Notes: a model not told the origin generated them from the letters alone. A stretch of DNA of 64,000 bases from Sphingomonas sp. NBWT7 (GCF_014217605.1 NZ_CP043639.1:1821501-1885500), one strand, 5' to 3'; positions 43,435 to 52,432 are shown, numbered from the stretch's first letter. Numbers and translations: made by a program.

Positions 43435-45825
43435 ATGGCCATCGGCCTCGTCTATCTGCGCATCGTCCTGTCGCGCTGGCGCCTCGTCCTCGCGCTCATC
43501 GCGCTCGGCACGCTCGGCGCCTGGGCGGTCAGCGTCTTCTATCTTGCGACCAAGCCGAAGTTCGAGGCGGCGGCGCGGCTCAACATCGTGCCCACGGCGG
43601 AGGAGCTCGGCTACGCCAGCCGCTTCGTGCGCGGGTCGACGTTCGACGGCGGCAGCGTGCTGCTCGGCACCTATGCCGAATATGCGCATACCCGCCCCGT
43701 CGTCGCGCCGATCGTCGATCGCTACATCGCCGAGGCCGCGGCGGCGCAAGGCATCAGCCCGCGCGCGTGGCTCGCCGCCAACACCGGCGCGCCCGGCTTC
43801 TCGCCCGGCCGCGTCCTCGCGATCCTCAATTACGGCGAGGCGCCCGTCGTCCCGTTGCGTGACGAGATGATCGAGGAGCTGACCGAAAACACCAAGATCG
43901 AAACCGTCGAGGGCACCTATCTCCTGCGGCTCGCGGTCGAGTGGGAAGACGCCAAGTCCGCCGCCTGGTTCGCCAACGCACTCGCCGACGCGATCATCGC
44001 GCGCGCCGAAGTCGCCTCGCGCAGCACCGGGCGCGAGATTGCGGGCACGCTCGAACAGCGGCTCGCGGCTAAGCGCGCCGAACTCGCCGCCGTGCTGCGC
44101 CAGAGCCGCGGGCTCAAATCGTCGATCGGCGTGGTCGATCTCGATCGGCAGAAGACCGCGCTGCTCGAGGCGCGATTGACCGAACAGGCGCAGCTCACCA
44201 CCGATCGCGCGGCGCTTGATTCGGCGAAGAGCCAGGTCGCGGCGCTGCGCAGCCAGTCGAGCGGCAAGCTCACCGGCGCGCAGAACACCGTTGACCAGAC
44301 ACTCGCGATCGAGGCGCCGCGCGCCGCCGGCCTCGAACGCAGCGTCGCGATCCGCGCCGCGCGGATCGGCCAGATCGATCGCCAGATCGCCGGGCTCGGC
44401 GGCAGCGAGGATCGCGTCAAGACGCTCGACGATCGCGCCGCGCTGCTCCAGCAGGAGGTCAATGCGCTCACCGAACGCGTCAGCTTCAGCCAGACCGAGA
44501 ACCTCGCCAACGCGCCGCGCATTCAGCTGATCGAGCGCGCGACTCCCCCACTGACGCGGTCGAGCCCGAAGATCTTCTTCAACACCATCCTCGGCTTCAT
44601 CGGCGGCTGTGCCCTCGCCGCCTGCGCGCTGCTTCTGCTCGGCCCCGCCAAGCCAAAGGCGCGCGCCGAGGACGATTTGCGCGATGCCCCCGAACCCGCG
44701 GTCACGGTCGATACCCCGCACGCAGCGCCTTCGCCCGCGCCCGGTCAAGACCAGGCGCAGCCACACGACATCGCGTCGCCTGCCACGCCAGCGCCCCCGC
44801 CGGAAACCGAAGCACCGGTAACGGAAACAGCGCCGATCGCATCGCCTGTCGAGGCACGCCCGATCGCCGCCGTGCACACGATCCGTCGCGAGTCCCCGCG
44901 TCCGATCGTCGAGACGCCGGCGCTGCGCCGACCGCGCGAGGCTTGCAACGTCGCGTTGCGCTACGAGGAACTCGCGCGCGCCGGCAACGCCGCGCTCGCC
45001 CGCGACGTCGCGCCGCCTCACGCCGATATCGGCACGTGGCCGATAACCGTCGCCGCGCGCCCCGAGGCTGCATCCTTTGCGCCAAGCGACCCGATCGACG
45101 AACCCGAACTTATCCCCCAATCCGATTCAACGGATGAGCCAGCCTCGGCCGCAACCGACACAGCGGATCTGCCGGCAGAGCCGGAACCCGCAACGCAGGA
45201 CGCGTCCGCCGTGTCTGCCGCGTCCGAAACGTCGCCTATCGCTGCACCGGTCGATGCGAGCCCGACCGTCGAGGCACACGTTACGCCCGCGTCAGAACCA
45301 GTCGCAGCGGAACCCTTCGCCGCGGTCGCGACCGCCGCTCCCGTGCCTGACGAGCCCGAGCCTGCCGTCGCGCCAGTCATCGATCGGCGCTTCCCCGGCA
45401 CGCTGCCGCGCCCCGTAGACGGCACGGCCTATGCGGCGGACGAGATCGCGCGGATCCATCCGCGACTCGGTGTGTGGATGTTCGAACAGCTCGCGCCTGA
45501 CGATCGCGGCCTGTTCGTCGGATCGATCGGGCATGAGGAGGACGCGCGGCAGCTCGCGCAATTCCTCCACGCCGCGCTCGGCCGCGACGATGTCGCGCTC
45601 GCCGTGGTCGATGGGCGCCAGCCAGGCTGCCGCTGGGATCGTCCCGGCAAGCCCTTCGTCTATCTCGGCAAGCTCGACGCCGGCACCGTCGCCGATACGC
45701 TCGCGCGCATGCCGGCGGACGCGCATCTGGTGCTCGCGACGCGTGCCGGCGATCCGCAGGACTGGCGCGAATCGCTCGGCCTCCGCGTGCCGCACCCCGC
45801 GCATGTCATCCCGCTCGATCGCTGA
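43435..45825 (+). CDS. Wzz/GumC-like polysaccharide co-polymerase with atypical C-terminal domain
   Basis: A 796-residue inner-membrane co-polymerase. Helix 1 (about 14-38) and helix 2 (about 381-402) flank a periplasmic coiled-coil region (about 200-330), the Wzz/GumC layout. Beyond helix 2 is a long Pro/Ala/Glu-rich linker (about 405-645) and then a small domain (about 650-796). That domain has LFVGSIGHEEDARQ where a BY-kinase would have a Walker A loop, and VALAVVDGRQPG where it would have Walker A'. Key P-loop Lys and Ser/Thr are missing. It thus may be a degenerate tyrosine-kinase domain; this is inference. No tyrosine cluster ends the protein. Confidence 0.85.
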   Translation: MAIGLVYLRIVLSRWRLVLALIALGTLGAWAVSVFYLATKPKFEAAARLNIVPTAEELGYASRFVRGSTFDGGSVLLGTYAEYAHTRPVVAPIVDRYIAEAAAAQGISPRAWLAANTGAPGFSPGRVLAILNYGEAPVVPLRDEMIEELTENTKIETVEGTYLLRLAVEWEDAKSAAWFANALADAIIARAEVASRSTGREIAGTLEQRLAAKRAELAAVLRQSRGLKSSIGVVDLDRQKTALLEARLTEQAQLTTDRAALDSAKSQVAALRSQSSGKLTGAQNTVDQTLAIEAPRAAGLERSVAIRAARIGQIDRQIAGLGGSEDRVKTLDDRAALLQQEVNALTERVSFSQTENLANAPRIQLIERATPPLTRSSPKIFFNTILGFIGGCALAACALLLLGPAKPKARAEDDLRDAPEPAVTVDTPHAAPSPAPGQDQAQPHDIASPATPAPPPETEAPVTETAPIASPVEARPIAAVHTIRRESPRPIVETPALRRPREACNVALRYEELARAGNAALARDVAPPHADIGTWPITVAARPEAASFAPSDPIDEPELIPQSDSTDEPASAATDTADLPAEPEPATQDASAVSAASETSPIAAPVDASPTVEAHVTPASEPVAAEPFAAVATAAPVPDEPEPAVAPVIDRRFPGTLPRPVDGTAYAADEIARIHPRLGVWMFEQLAPDDRGLFVGSIGHEEDARQLAQFLHAALGRDDVALAVVDGRQPGCRWDRPGKPFVYLGKLDAGTVADTLARMPADAHLVLATRAGDPQDWRESLGLRVPHPAHVIPLDR

Positions 45826-47116
45826 GGCGCCGCTCGCGGTACCCCCCGCCACCGCCGCGACGATGCGCGCGGTGGCGATGGTGCCGCTGCTCGCCTACGC
45901 CGTCCTGACCCAGCTCGACGCGGTTGCCAATCGCATCTCTGCCGGTCTGCCGATCGGGACGACTGAGCTGATCCTCGCCGCACTGCTCGGCAGCACCGCG
46001 CTGCTGCTGCTCTCCCCCCCGCCCGCCGCATCGGCAACCAGCGGCAACCACACCGGCGCGCGTCTGATCGCGGCGATGTTCTGCTGGGCAGTGTTCAGCT
46101 GGACAATGTCACGCCACGCCGATGCCGGGCTCGATTATCTGCAGAAGCTCGCCATCGCGTTGCTTCCGGCCTTCTGCGTCTTGGTAATCGTCGATACGCC
46201 CGTGCGGCTGCGCTGGCTGCTATGGGCAATCATCGCGGCGGGCACCGTCTCCGCCGCGATCGTCGTCGCCGAATGGCGCACCGGCACGCGTATCGTTTCC
46301 ACCTCGATCGCCGCCACCACCGCTGGGTTCGCAGGCGTCGCGCGCTCGGCCGGCGGCTCGGATCAGAACCCGACCACCGCGGCGCAGATGCTGCTCGTCT
46401 CACTGCTGCTCGCCAGCGGCTGGCTATTCTCCGGCAAGCGGCTGTGGCGCATCGTGCTCGCCAGCGTGATGGCGCTCGGCACGTTCGCGCTCGTGCTCGC
46501 CTCGGCGCGCTCGGCGATCATCGGCTATGCCGCCGGGCTCGGCCTCATCGGCCTGTCGTTCCGCCACAAGCCCTATTTCCCGCTGCTCGTCCTCGCAGGC
46601 ATCGTCGCCGCGATCGGCGCGCTCCCGTTCCTTCCGCCGACGCTGGTTGCCCGCTTCACCGCGATCGGCGACTTCGGCCTCGATCCGACGCTCTATCGCC
46701 GCATCACCTATCTGCGCATCGGTGCGGACCTCATCGGCCAGTCGCCGATCTGGGGCGTCGGCCCGGGCAATTTCCCGCTCTACTACGTGACCGACGCCTA
46801 TCGCTGGATGCCGGGGCGCGAGGTTTACCCGCGCGAACTCCATAACACCTATCTCGATGCGGCGACCGAATATGGCATCGTCGGCTTTTTCCTGTTTGCC
46901 GCCGCGCTCGGCTTCGCGCTCCTCTCCGCGTGGCGGGCGGCGCAGTCGGCGTCGCCACAGCTCGCACGCATCGGCATGGCGGTCGGCGTCGCGCTCGCCG
47001 GGCTGATGGTCGCGTGCTTCTTCATGCCGCACAAGGATCTGCGCTACCTGTGGCTGCTGGTGGCGATCGCCATCCAGTGCGGCCGGCTGGCGCGCGCGCA
47101 GGAGCGTATCTCGTGA
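45803..47116 (+). CDS. O-antigen ligase / polymerase family protein
   Basis: A 437-residue membrane protein with about 11-12 helices and the Wzy_C (O-antigen ligase) domain. Hallmarks are a long periplasmic loop after the central helices (RRITYLRIGADLIGQSPI), GVGPGNFP and ELHNTYLD with the conserved His. It polymerises or ligates the glycan. The chosen ATG at 45803 overlaps the co-polymerase by 23 nt; an ATG at 45863 would avoid that. It overlaps the next gene by 4 nt. Confidence 0.87.
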   Translation: MSSRSIAEAPLAVPPATAATMRAVAMVPLLAYAVLTQLDAVANRISAGLPIGTTELILAALLGSTALLLLSPPPAASATSGNHTGARLIAAMFCWAVFSWTMSRHADAGLDYLQKLAIALLPAFCVLVIVDTPVRLRWLLWAIIAAGTVSAAIVVAEWRTGTRIVSTSIAATTAGFAGVARSAGGSDQNPTTAAQMLLVSLLLASGWLFSGKRLWRIVLASVMALGTFALVLASARSAIIGYAAGLGLIGLSFRHKPYFPLLVLAGIVAAIGALPFLPPTLVARFTAIGDFGLDPTLYRRITYLRIGADLIGQSPIWGVGPGNFPLYYVTDAYRWMPGREVYPRELHNTYLDAATEYGIVGFFLFAAALGFALLSAWRAAQSASPQLARIGMAVGVALAGLMVACFFMPHKDLRYLWLLVAIAIQCGRLARAQERIS

Positions 47117-48345
47117 ACCCCGCCCCGAAACTCGCGGTCATCGTCACCGAATTCCCGAAGTCGACCGAGACGTTCATCTACCGCGATCTGGTCACCTTTC
47201 TCGAGGCGGGCGTCGAGCTGCGCCTGTACCATGTCGCGCCGTACCGCGCGCAGCAGACGCTGCACGGCTTCGCCCGGCCGCTCGCCGCGCGCGCGGTCGA
47301 TCTCGGCTTCTGGCAGCCCGCCGCGCTGCTGCGCGCACTCGCTCGCCGCCCGCGTGCGGTGATCGGCGGCATCGCGCGCATGCTGTGGGCCTATCGCGCG
47401 CACCCGAAGATCGCCGCCAAGTCGATCGCGCTCGTTCCCAAGGCGCTCGCCATTGCCGACGATGCGCGTACCTGGGGCGCGACGCACGTCCACGCCGAAT
47501 TCGCCGGCCACCCCGCAACCGCGGCGTGGCTCGGGCACCGCGCGGGCGGGGCACCCTATTCGGTCAGTTGCCGCGCGCACGATCTGTTCCGCACGCAGGC
47601 GCTGCTTGGCGATAAGCTCGGCGAGGCGCAGGCCGTGCGCACCGTCAGCGATTTCGGCCGCGCCTTTCTGCAGCGGACGGTGCCGGGCATGGCGGCGCGC
47701 GACATTCAAGTCATTCACTCGTCGGTCGACGTCGCGCGGATCAGTCCGGTCGAGACGCCGCCGTCGACCACGCCGTTCCACATCCTCTACGTCGGCGCGC
47801 TCGAGCCCAAGAAAGGCGTCGGTCATCTGCTTGACGCCCTCGTCATCGCGGGAAACCGCCTCGGCGACTGGCGCTGCACGCTGATCGGCCACGGGCCAGA
47901 CGCGGACGCGCTGCGCGCCCGCGCCGCCGCGCTCGGCCTGGGGGATCGCGTCCGTTTCGCGGGCATGCAGCCGTTCGAGGCGGTGGCGGAGGCCTATGCC
48001 ACCGCCAGCGTGTGCGTCGCACCGAGCGTGATCGGCCCCAACGGCCGGCAGGAAGGCATTCCCAACGTGATGATCGAGGCACTCGCCTATCAGCGTCCGG
48101 CGATCACCACCGCGATCTCGGGTATCCCCGAATTGATCCGCGACGGCGATACCGGGCTGCTCGTGCCGCCGGGCGACGCCGGCGCGCTCGCCGCCGCGCT
48201 GCTGCGCGTCCACGCCGATCCCGCCGCCGCGCTCGACATGGCACGCCGCGGCCGCGCGCATGTCGCGAACGAGTTCGATCTCGCGGTCAACGCGCGCCGC
48301 CAGCTCGCCTTGTTCTTTCCGGAAACGACGCCTGCCGCTCAATAG
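47113..48345 (+). CDS. GT4-family glycosyltransferase, copy 2
   Basis: A 410-residue GT-B enzyme with TEFPKSTETFIYRDL at the N-terminus, as in exopolysaccharide transferases of the AmsK/ExoL kind, and a C-terminal half with YVGALEPKKGV and EGIPNVMIEALAY. It adds a sugar to the pathway intermediate. The GTG start overlaps the ligase stop, and its end overlaps the convergent cupin gene by 7 nt. Confidence 0.9.
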   Translation: MNPAPKLAVIVTEFPKSTETFIYRDLVTFLEAGVELRLYHVAPYRAQQTLHGFARPLAARAVDLGFWQPAALLRALARRPRAVIGGIARMLWAYRAHPKIAAKSIALVPKALAIADDARTWGATHVHAEFAGHPATAAWLGHRAGGAPYSVSCRAHDLFRTQALLGDKLGEAQAVRTVSDFGRAFLQRTVPGMAARDIQVIHSSVDVARISPVETPPSTTPFHILYVGALEPKKGVGHLLDALVIAGNRLGDWRCTLIGHGPDADALRARAAALGLGDRVRFAGMQPFEAVAEAYATASVCVAPSVIGPNGRQEGIPNVMIEALAYQRPAITTAISGIPELIRDGDTGLLVPPGDAGALAAALLRVHADPAAALDMARRGRAHVANEFDLAVNARRQLALFFPETTPAAQ

Positions 48346-49232
48346 GCGGAGCGGTCGTGCTCCTTGCCAATCACGCGCTTCGCCGCGCCGACCGCGCTCT
48401 TGTACAGCCGGTGCCCCGCCACCTTCGCCGCGTCGAGCGCCGGAGCGCTGCCCGGCGCACCCGGTACGATGCCGATCCCGCGCATCCGCTGGTTGACGCG
48501 GTGCAGCCGCGCCTCGCCGTCGCTCATCCGCGATCGCCAGGTGATGCTGAACGAGATCGACGGCTCGGCGCCGTTCTGCACCCAGTGCGGCGCCTTGACC
48601 GGCACGTACACCGCCTCGCCCGCACCCATCGGATAGTCGGTCGCCTTGGCGTCGAACGCCGGGTCGTGCCGCATGTTGCGGTGCGCACCGCCACGGTGGA
48701 ACGCCTCGTGCACCGTCTGCGGCACGATCGACAGGTCGCCCGCGGGATAGACGCGCATCCTCTTGCGCCCGCCGATCTGCAGCAGGATGTTGTGCTCGGG
48801 ATCCATGTGGAACGGCGTCACCGAATTGGGCGCCGAGAGGAAGATGAACGCCTCGCGCCGTCGGTATTCGCCCGTCGCCGCCGCCGTGATCGGGGCGATC
48901 TCGGTCAGGCAGGCGTCGATCAGCGCCGCATAGGCGGGATCGACGTCGACCTTCTTCAGCACCATCCAGCAGCCGTTGTCGGCGATCGTCCGCACGATGT
49001 CGCCGGGTGACATCGCCGCCTGCGCGATCGCATCGGGTTGCTGGTCGACCTTCAGATTGCCGAGGTTATGCTCGACATGGCTCGCCGGTAGCCGCTCGGC
49101 GAGCGCCGCCAGCGCCTCGCGCTGAAACAGCGGGTGATCGTGCAGCTGGTGCCGCACCGGCGCCGACGCACCCGGATAGGCGGCGGCGAAGCGGTCGAGG
49201 CCATCGGCGGTGAAGCAGGCGTGCGTCGTCAT
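48339..49232 (-). CDS. JmjC-like cupin protein
   Basis: A 297-residue cupin-fold protein similar to Cupin_8/JmjC Fe(II)/2-oxoglutarate oxygenases. The iron site is suggested by FHMDPEHN (H-x-D) and a later PHWVQNG that supplies the second His. It may hydroxylate a protein or sugar, or bind metal without catalysis. It overlaps the upstream FemAB-like gene by 4 nt (ATGA) and is convergent with the glycosyltransferase. Confidence 0.8.
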   Translation of the reverse strand: MTTHACFTADGLDRFAAAYPGASAPVRHQLHDHPLFQREALAALAERLPASHVEHNLGNLKVDQQPDAIAQAAMSPGDIVRTIADNGCWMVLKKVDVDPAYAALIDACLTEIAPITAAATGEYRRREAFIFLSAPNSVTPFHMDPEHNILLQIGGRKRMRVYPAGDLSIVPQTVHEAFHRGGAHRNMRHDPAFDAKATDYPMGAGEAVYVPVKAPHWVQNGAEPSISFSITWRSRMSDGEARLHRVNQRMRGIGIVPGAPGSAPALDAAKVAGHRLYKSAVGAAKRVIGKEHDRSAY

Positions 49233-50359
49233 GCTGCCGTCTCTATCATATCGCGGTTAAGCGCGCGTTGCCGCCGCGCGCGCCACATCGCCTGCGCGCT
49301 GCACAGCAGCCGCGAGCGTAGCGTCGGGTGCGGCACGATCAGCGACACGATCGTGCGCCGATCGGGCCAGATGCGGTCGATCATCGGATGGCCCGCACGC
49401 GCGCAACTGTCGACGCGTAAGAGACGGCGTACGTCGAGCGCATAGGCAAGATACTCCATCTCGATCAGCACCCCGGGCGAGAAGCTTGCCCATTCCTCGT
49501 CATAGGCGATCTTGAGCTGGAAGGCCTCGTCACCGCGCTCGAGGTTCGCAAGCATCGCGATCGGCTGCCCGCCCACCGTCATGCGATGGAAGTCCAGCTC
49601 ACCCGCCGCGTGCGCCGCGGCGATCATCGCGCGGAAACATGCCTCGGTCGCCGGATCGGCCGCCGCCGCCACCCCCTCGCGCCCCTTCCACCCGGTCTGC
49701 TCGAGCGCGAACAGCGCGTCGACCCACGGCCCCACATCCTCCCCCGCCGCCAGCCGCTCGAAGCGCAGGGTGCCGCGGTCGGCGAGCCGGGCGCGCAGCC
49801 GGCGGTGCTCCTTCAGCACCTTGCCGCGCACGTGCTGCGCCGCATGTTCGGCGCTCGAAAGCCCGGCGTGCAGCACCGCGCGGGCGTAGCGGCGCGTCTC
49901 GTAGACCGGCCGCCCGCGCGCGCCGAGCACCGCCAGCAGCTCCCGCGTCGACGCGCTGTCGCGATCGAGCGCCGACAGCCGCAGCCACTGCCCCGGCGCG
50001 CGCGCCAGCGCCGGCAGCGCGGCCTGCCAGAACGCCGCCTCGTGCCCCGGCAGCACCAGCGGCTCTCCCAGCGCGCGCAGCCGCTGATCCCAGTTCTCGA
50101 CGAACAGCGCGACGCCGCGCGCCGTCTTGGTCCGCAGCGGCAGCGCGCCGATCAGCCGCGCACCCTGCCAAACGAACAGCAACCGTACCCGCCCGCTCTC
50201 GGGCAGCAGCTGCCCCGCCGCGACGCCGGCGGGGGCGTAGAACGGATTCGCCGCCCCCGCATCTTGCGCCAGCACGTGCCACGCGGCCAGCGTCGCATCG
50301 TCCACCGGCAGCGCGACGATCGCCGCGCGCCCGTCCGCCATTCCATCCTGCCTGCTCAT
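49229..50359 (-). CDS. FemAB/GNAT-like (BioF2-like) acyltransferase, copy C
   Basis: A 376-residue BioF2-like GNAT_6 protein, close in motif to copy A: EQTGWKGREGVAAAADP, then FQLKIAYDEEWASFSPGVLI. It probably transfers an acyl or aminoacyl group. ATG at 50359 is used; an ATG at 50341 with AGGA upstream is an alternative. It is coupled to the JmjC-like gene and is divergent from the SDR gene (99 bp apart). Confidence 0.82.
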   Translation of the reverse strand: MSRQDGMADGRAAIVALPVDDATLAAWHVLAQDAGAANPFYAPAGVAAGQLLPESGRVRLLFVWQGARLIGALPLRTKTARGVALFVENWDQRLRALGEPLVLPGHEAAFWQAALPALARAPGQWLRLSALDRDSASTRELLAVLGARGRPVYETRRYARAVLHAGLSSAEHAAQHVRGKVLKEHRRLRARLADRGTLRFERLAAGEDVGPWVDALFALEQTGWKGREGVAAAADPATEACFRAMIAAAHAAGELDFHRMTVGGQPIAMLANLERGDEAFQLKIAYDEEWASFSPGVLIEMEYLAYALDVRRLLRVDSCARAGHPMIDRIWPDRRTIVSLIVPHPTLRSRLLCSAQAMWRARRQRALNRDMIETAA

Positions 50360-50458
50360 CCCGCCGCGCGTAGCGCGCAAGTGCTGACCTTTTGGTTCAC
50401 GCGCGCTGGACTTGGGCGCAAGCCGCGCCGAAACTGCGCGAAAATACAGGAGAGACGC

Positions 50459-51232
50459 ATGGACCTGAACCTTGCCGGCAAGGCGATCCTCGTCGCCGGC
50501 GGCAGCCGCGGCATCGGGCTCGGCATCGTCGAGGCGCTGCTCGCCGAGGGTGCGCGCGTCGCGATCACCGCGCGCGGCGCCGACGCGCTCGCCGCCACCC
50601 ACGCCGATCTCGCCAACCGCTTCGGCGCCGACGCGATCCGCAGCTTCGCCGGCGACATGACCGCGTCCGCCACCGTCGAGGAAGCGCTGGCGGATGCCGA
50701 AGGCGCGTTCGGCCCGCTGTGGGGCGCGGTCGCCAACGTCGGCCTGCATCCCTGCCCACCCGGGTTCGAGGTCGACGATGCCACGTGGCGCGGCGGCTTC
50801 GCGCAGAACCTCGATTCGGCCTTCTTCCTCGCGCGCGCCGCGCTGCGTGGGATGACGGCGCGGTGCGCCGGTTCGGTGCTGCTGATCAGCTCGATCGCCG
50901 GCCTCGCCGCCAAGGGCACGCCGCTCACCTACGGCACCGCCAAGGCAGCGATGAACCACCTGTCGCGCGAACTCGCGGTCATCGCCGGACCGACAGGAGT
51001 ACGCGTCAACACGATCGCGCCGGGCAACATCATCTTTCCCGGCGGCGACTGGGAGGCGCGATCGACCGGGGAGCGCGCGCAGAGCTGGTGGCGGTGGATC
51101 AAGCGCGAGGTGCCGCTGCAGCGCTTCGGCACTCCGGACGAGATCGGCCGCGTCGCCGCCTTCCTGCTCAGCCCCGCCGCCAGCTTCGTCACCGCCGCGG
51201 TGATCCCCGTCGATGGCGGGCAGGACCGCTAG
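50459..51232 (+). CDS. Short-chain dehydrogenase/reductase (SDR)
   Basis: A 257-residue NAD(P)-dependent oxidoreductase of the classical SDR fold. The cofactor motif GGSRGIG is at 14-20, the catalytic Ser is in LLISSIAG (about 144), and Tyr158 and Lys162 form the YxxxK motif. AGGAGAG precedes the ATG. The substrate is unknown. It is not coupled to the polysaccharide genes and stands alone. Confidence 0.92.
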   Translation: MDLNLAGKAILVAGGSRGIGLGIVEALLAEGARVAITARGADALAATHADLANRFGADAIRSFAGDMTASATVEEALADAEGAFGPLWGAVANVGLHPCPPGFEVDDATWRGGFAQNLDSAFFLARAALRGMTARCAGSVLLISSIAGLAAKGTPLTYGTAKAAMNHLSRELAVIAGPTGVRVNTIAPGNIIFPGGDWEARSTGERAQSWWRWIKREVPLQRFGTPDEIGRVAAFLLSPAASFVTAAVIPVDGGQDR

Positions 51233-51248
51233 CGGCGCGCCATCCGCG

Positions 51249-52058
51249 TCAAGTACGGTGCGACAGCGCGTCGAGCGCGGCGAAGATATGCGCGCGCAGG
51301 CTCGGCTCGCGCGTCATCTCCAGCATCGCGCTCAGGCTCGATCGCGCGCCCGCGACGTCGCCGTGCAGCAGTTCGAGCCGCGCGCGTTCCCACCAGCCGT
51401 GCGCGTGCGCCGGCGCGATCGTCGTGATGCGGCGGAACAACGTCAGCGTGCGATTAGCCTGTCCTGCCGCCTCGGCGCGCGTCGCCTGGTTCATCAGCAG
51501 CCGCACCAGCACGGTGCGGTTGGTCATCGGCATCAGATGCTCGCCCGTCACCATCGCGTCGGGCCCCAGTGCGCGCTGCAACAGGCGGGCAAGCTGCGGC
51601 GCTCCCGTCACCCGCCCCGCGGCGAAGGGGTCGATCAGCACCGGCTCGGTCGCCGATCCGATCCGCACGAGGACGTGTCCGGGGGTATTGAGCGCGTCCG
51701 CGTCCCAGCTCATCCGCCGCGCCGCCGCGACGTACAGGATCGCGAGGCTCACCGGCAGCCCGCGCCGCCGGTCGATCACGCGGATCAAATCGGCATTGTC
51801 GGGATCGTCGTACGTCTCGAAATCGCCGACGAAATCGTGCTCCTCCGCGATCACTTGCGCCAGCACCGCGGCGCGCTCCGCCGCCGTCTCGGCGCCGCCA
51901 CCCACTTCGACCAGCCGTTCGGTCAATTCGCTCAGCAGATCGGCATAGGGGGCGAGCGATATGTCGGGGTGATCGAGCTTTGCGATCCGCAGCGCCTCGG
52001 CATCGATCAGGATCGCGTCGTCGTCGAGCAGTCCGAGATGGACGATTTCATCTTCCAT
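51249..52058 (-). CDS. SirB1 family transglutaminase-like/TPR protein
   Basis: A 269-residue protein. The N-terminal part is a SirB1-type transglutaminase-like domain with DRRRGLPVSLAILYVAAARR and the GHVLVRIG segment, and the C-terminal part is TPR-like and helical. The ATG at 52058 gives MEDEIVHLGLLDDD. It lacks an obvious Cys-His-Asp triad, so enzyme activity is doubtful. It lies downstream of the small-ORF transcript but is separated from it by a terminator. Confidence 0.85.
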   Translation of the reverse strand: MEDEIVHLGLLDDDAILIDAEALRIAKLDHPDISLAPYADLLSELTERLVEVGGGAETAAERAAVLAQVIAEEHDFVGDFETYDDPDNADLIRVIDRRRGLPVSLAILYVAAARRMSWDADALNTPGHVLVRIGSATEPVLIDPFAAGRVTGAPQLARLLQRALGPDAMVTGEHLMPMTNRTVLVRLLMNQATRAEAAGQANRTLTLFRRITTIAPAHAHGWWERARLELLHGDVAGARSSLSAMLEMTREPSLRAHIFAALDALSHRT

Positions 52059-52130
52059 GATCGTCAGACGACTGTTCCCCGGCGATGTTCCCGCGCGTCG
52101 TCCTGCTCCATGTTGGTGCCGCATGGGGCA

Positions 52131-52173
52131 TAAAGCAAAGGGCCGCCCCCCACCTCAGCGGGGAACGGCCCTT
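52131..52173 (-). terminator. Terminator of the small-ORF transcript
   Basis: On the minus strand a stem AAGGGCCG with CGGCCCTT (plus further GGGG/CCCC pairs, about 52138-52151 with 52160-52173) is followed by TTTGCTTTA. It lies 30 bp past the small ORF and before the sirB1-type gene. Confidence 0.75.
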
Positions 52174-52202
52174 CCATTGTCAGCCACCGAAGGCTGGCGT
52201 CT

Positions 52203-52277
52203 TTATCGGCGGGCGAACTTCCCGAGGGAGGTCGCTTCCACCGAACCCGCCTTCAGCGGCGTGAGACAATGAGACAT
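52203..52277 (-). CDS. 24-codon small ORF with strong ribosome binding site
   Basis: The frame encodes MSHCLTPLKAGSVEATSLGK plus FARR, ending at TAA. It has AAGGAGGTGG ending 4 nt before the ATG, a near-perfect Shine-Dalgarno. A promoter-like TTGAAC-N17-ATATCG (52313-52341) lies upstream and a terminator downstream. The peptide has one Cys and a basic end; no transmembrane helix is apparent. It could be a leader peptide or an independent small protein. I do not recognise it. Its full transcript unit makes it unlikely to be chance. Confidence 0.6.
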   Translation of the reverse strand: MSHCLTPLKAGSVEATSLGKFARR

Positions 52278-52312
52278 TCGACCACCTCCTTTCCGTTGTT
52301 GAACAGTGATCG

Positions 52313-52341
52313 CGATATGGAAAGGCGAACCGAAAGTTCAA
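52313..52341 (-). promoter_or_regulatory. Putative sigma-70-type promoter for the 24-codon ORF
   Basis: Read on the minus strand, a TTGAAC -35 hexamer (52336-52341) and an ATATCG -10-like hexamer (52313-52318) are 17 bp apart. The start would be roughly 25-30 nt upstream of the ATG. The -10 is imperfect. Confidence 0.5.
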
Positions 52342-52432
52342 GCCCGCCAGCGACTTACAAGCGCGGGGTTATCGCGTCGGCGGGAACCGAAGCGGCGAAC
52401 CACGGATTCCTGTCGCAGCGAAGGAAACCGTG

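Noticed and set aside
44700..45370. Tandem repeat or CRISPR-like structure in the co-polymerase linker
   Set aside because: The region is low-complexity Pro/Ala/Glu coding sequence without regular repeat units or spacers.
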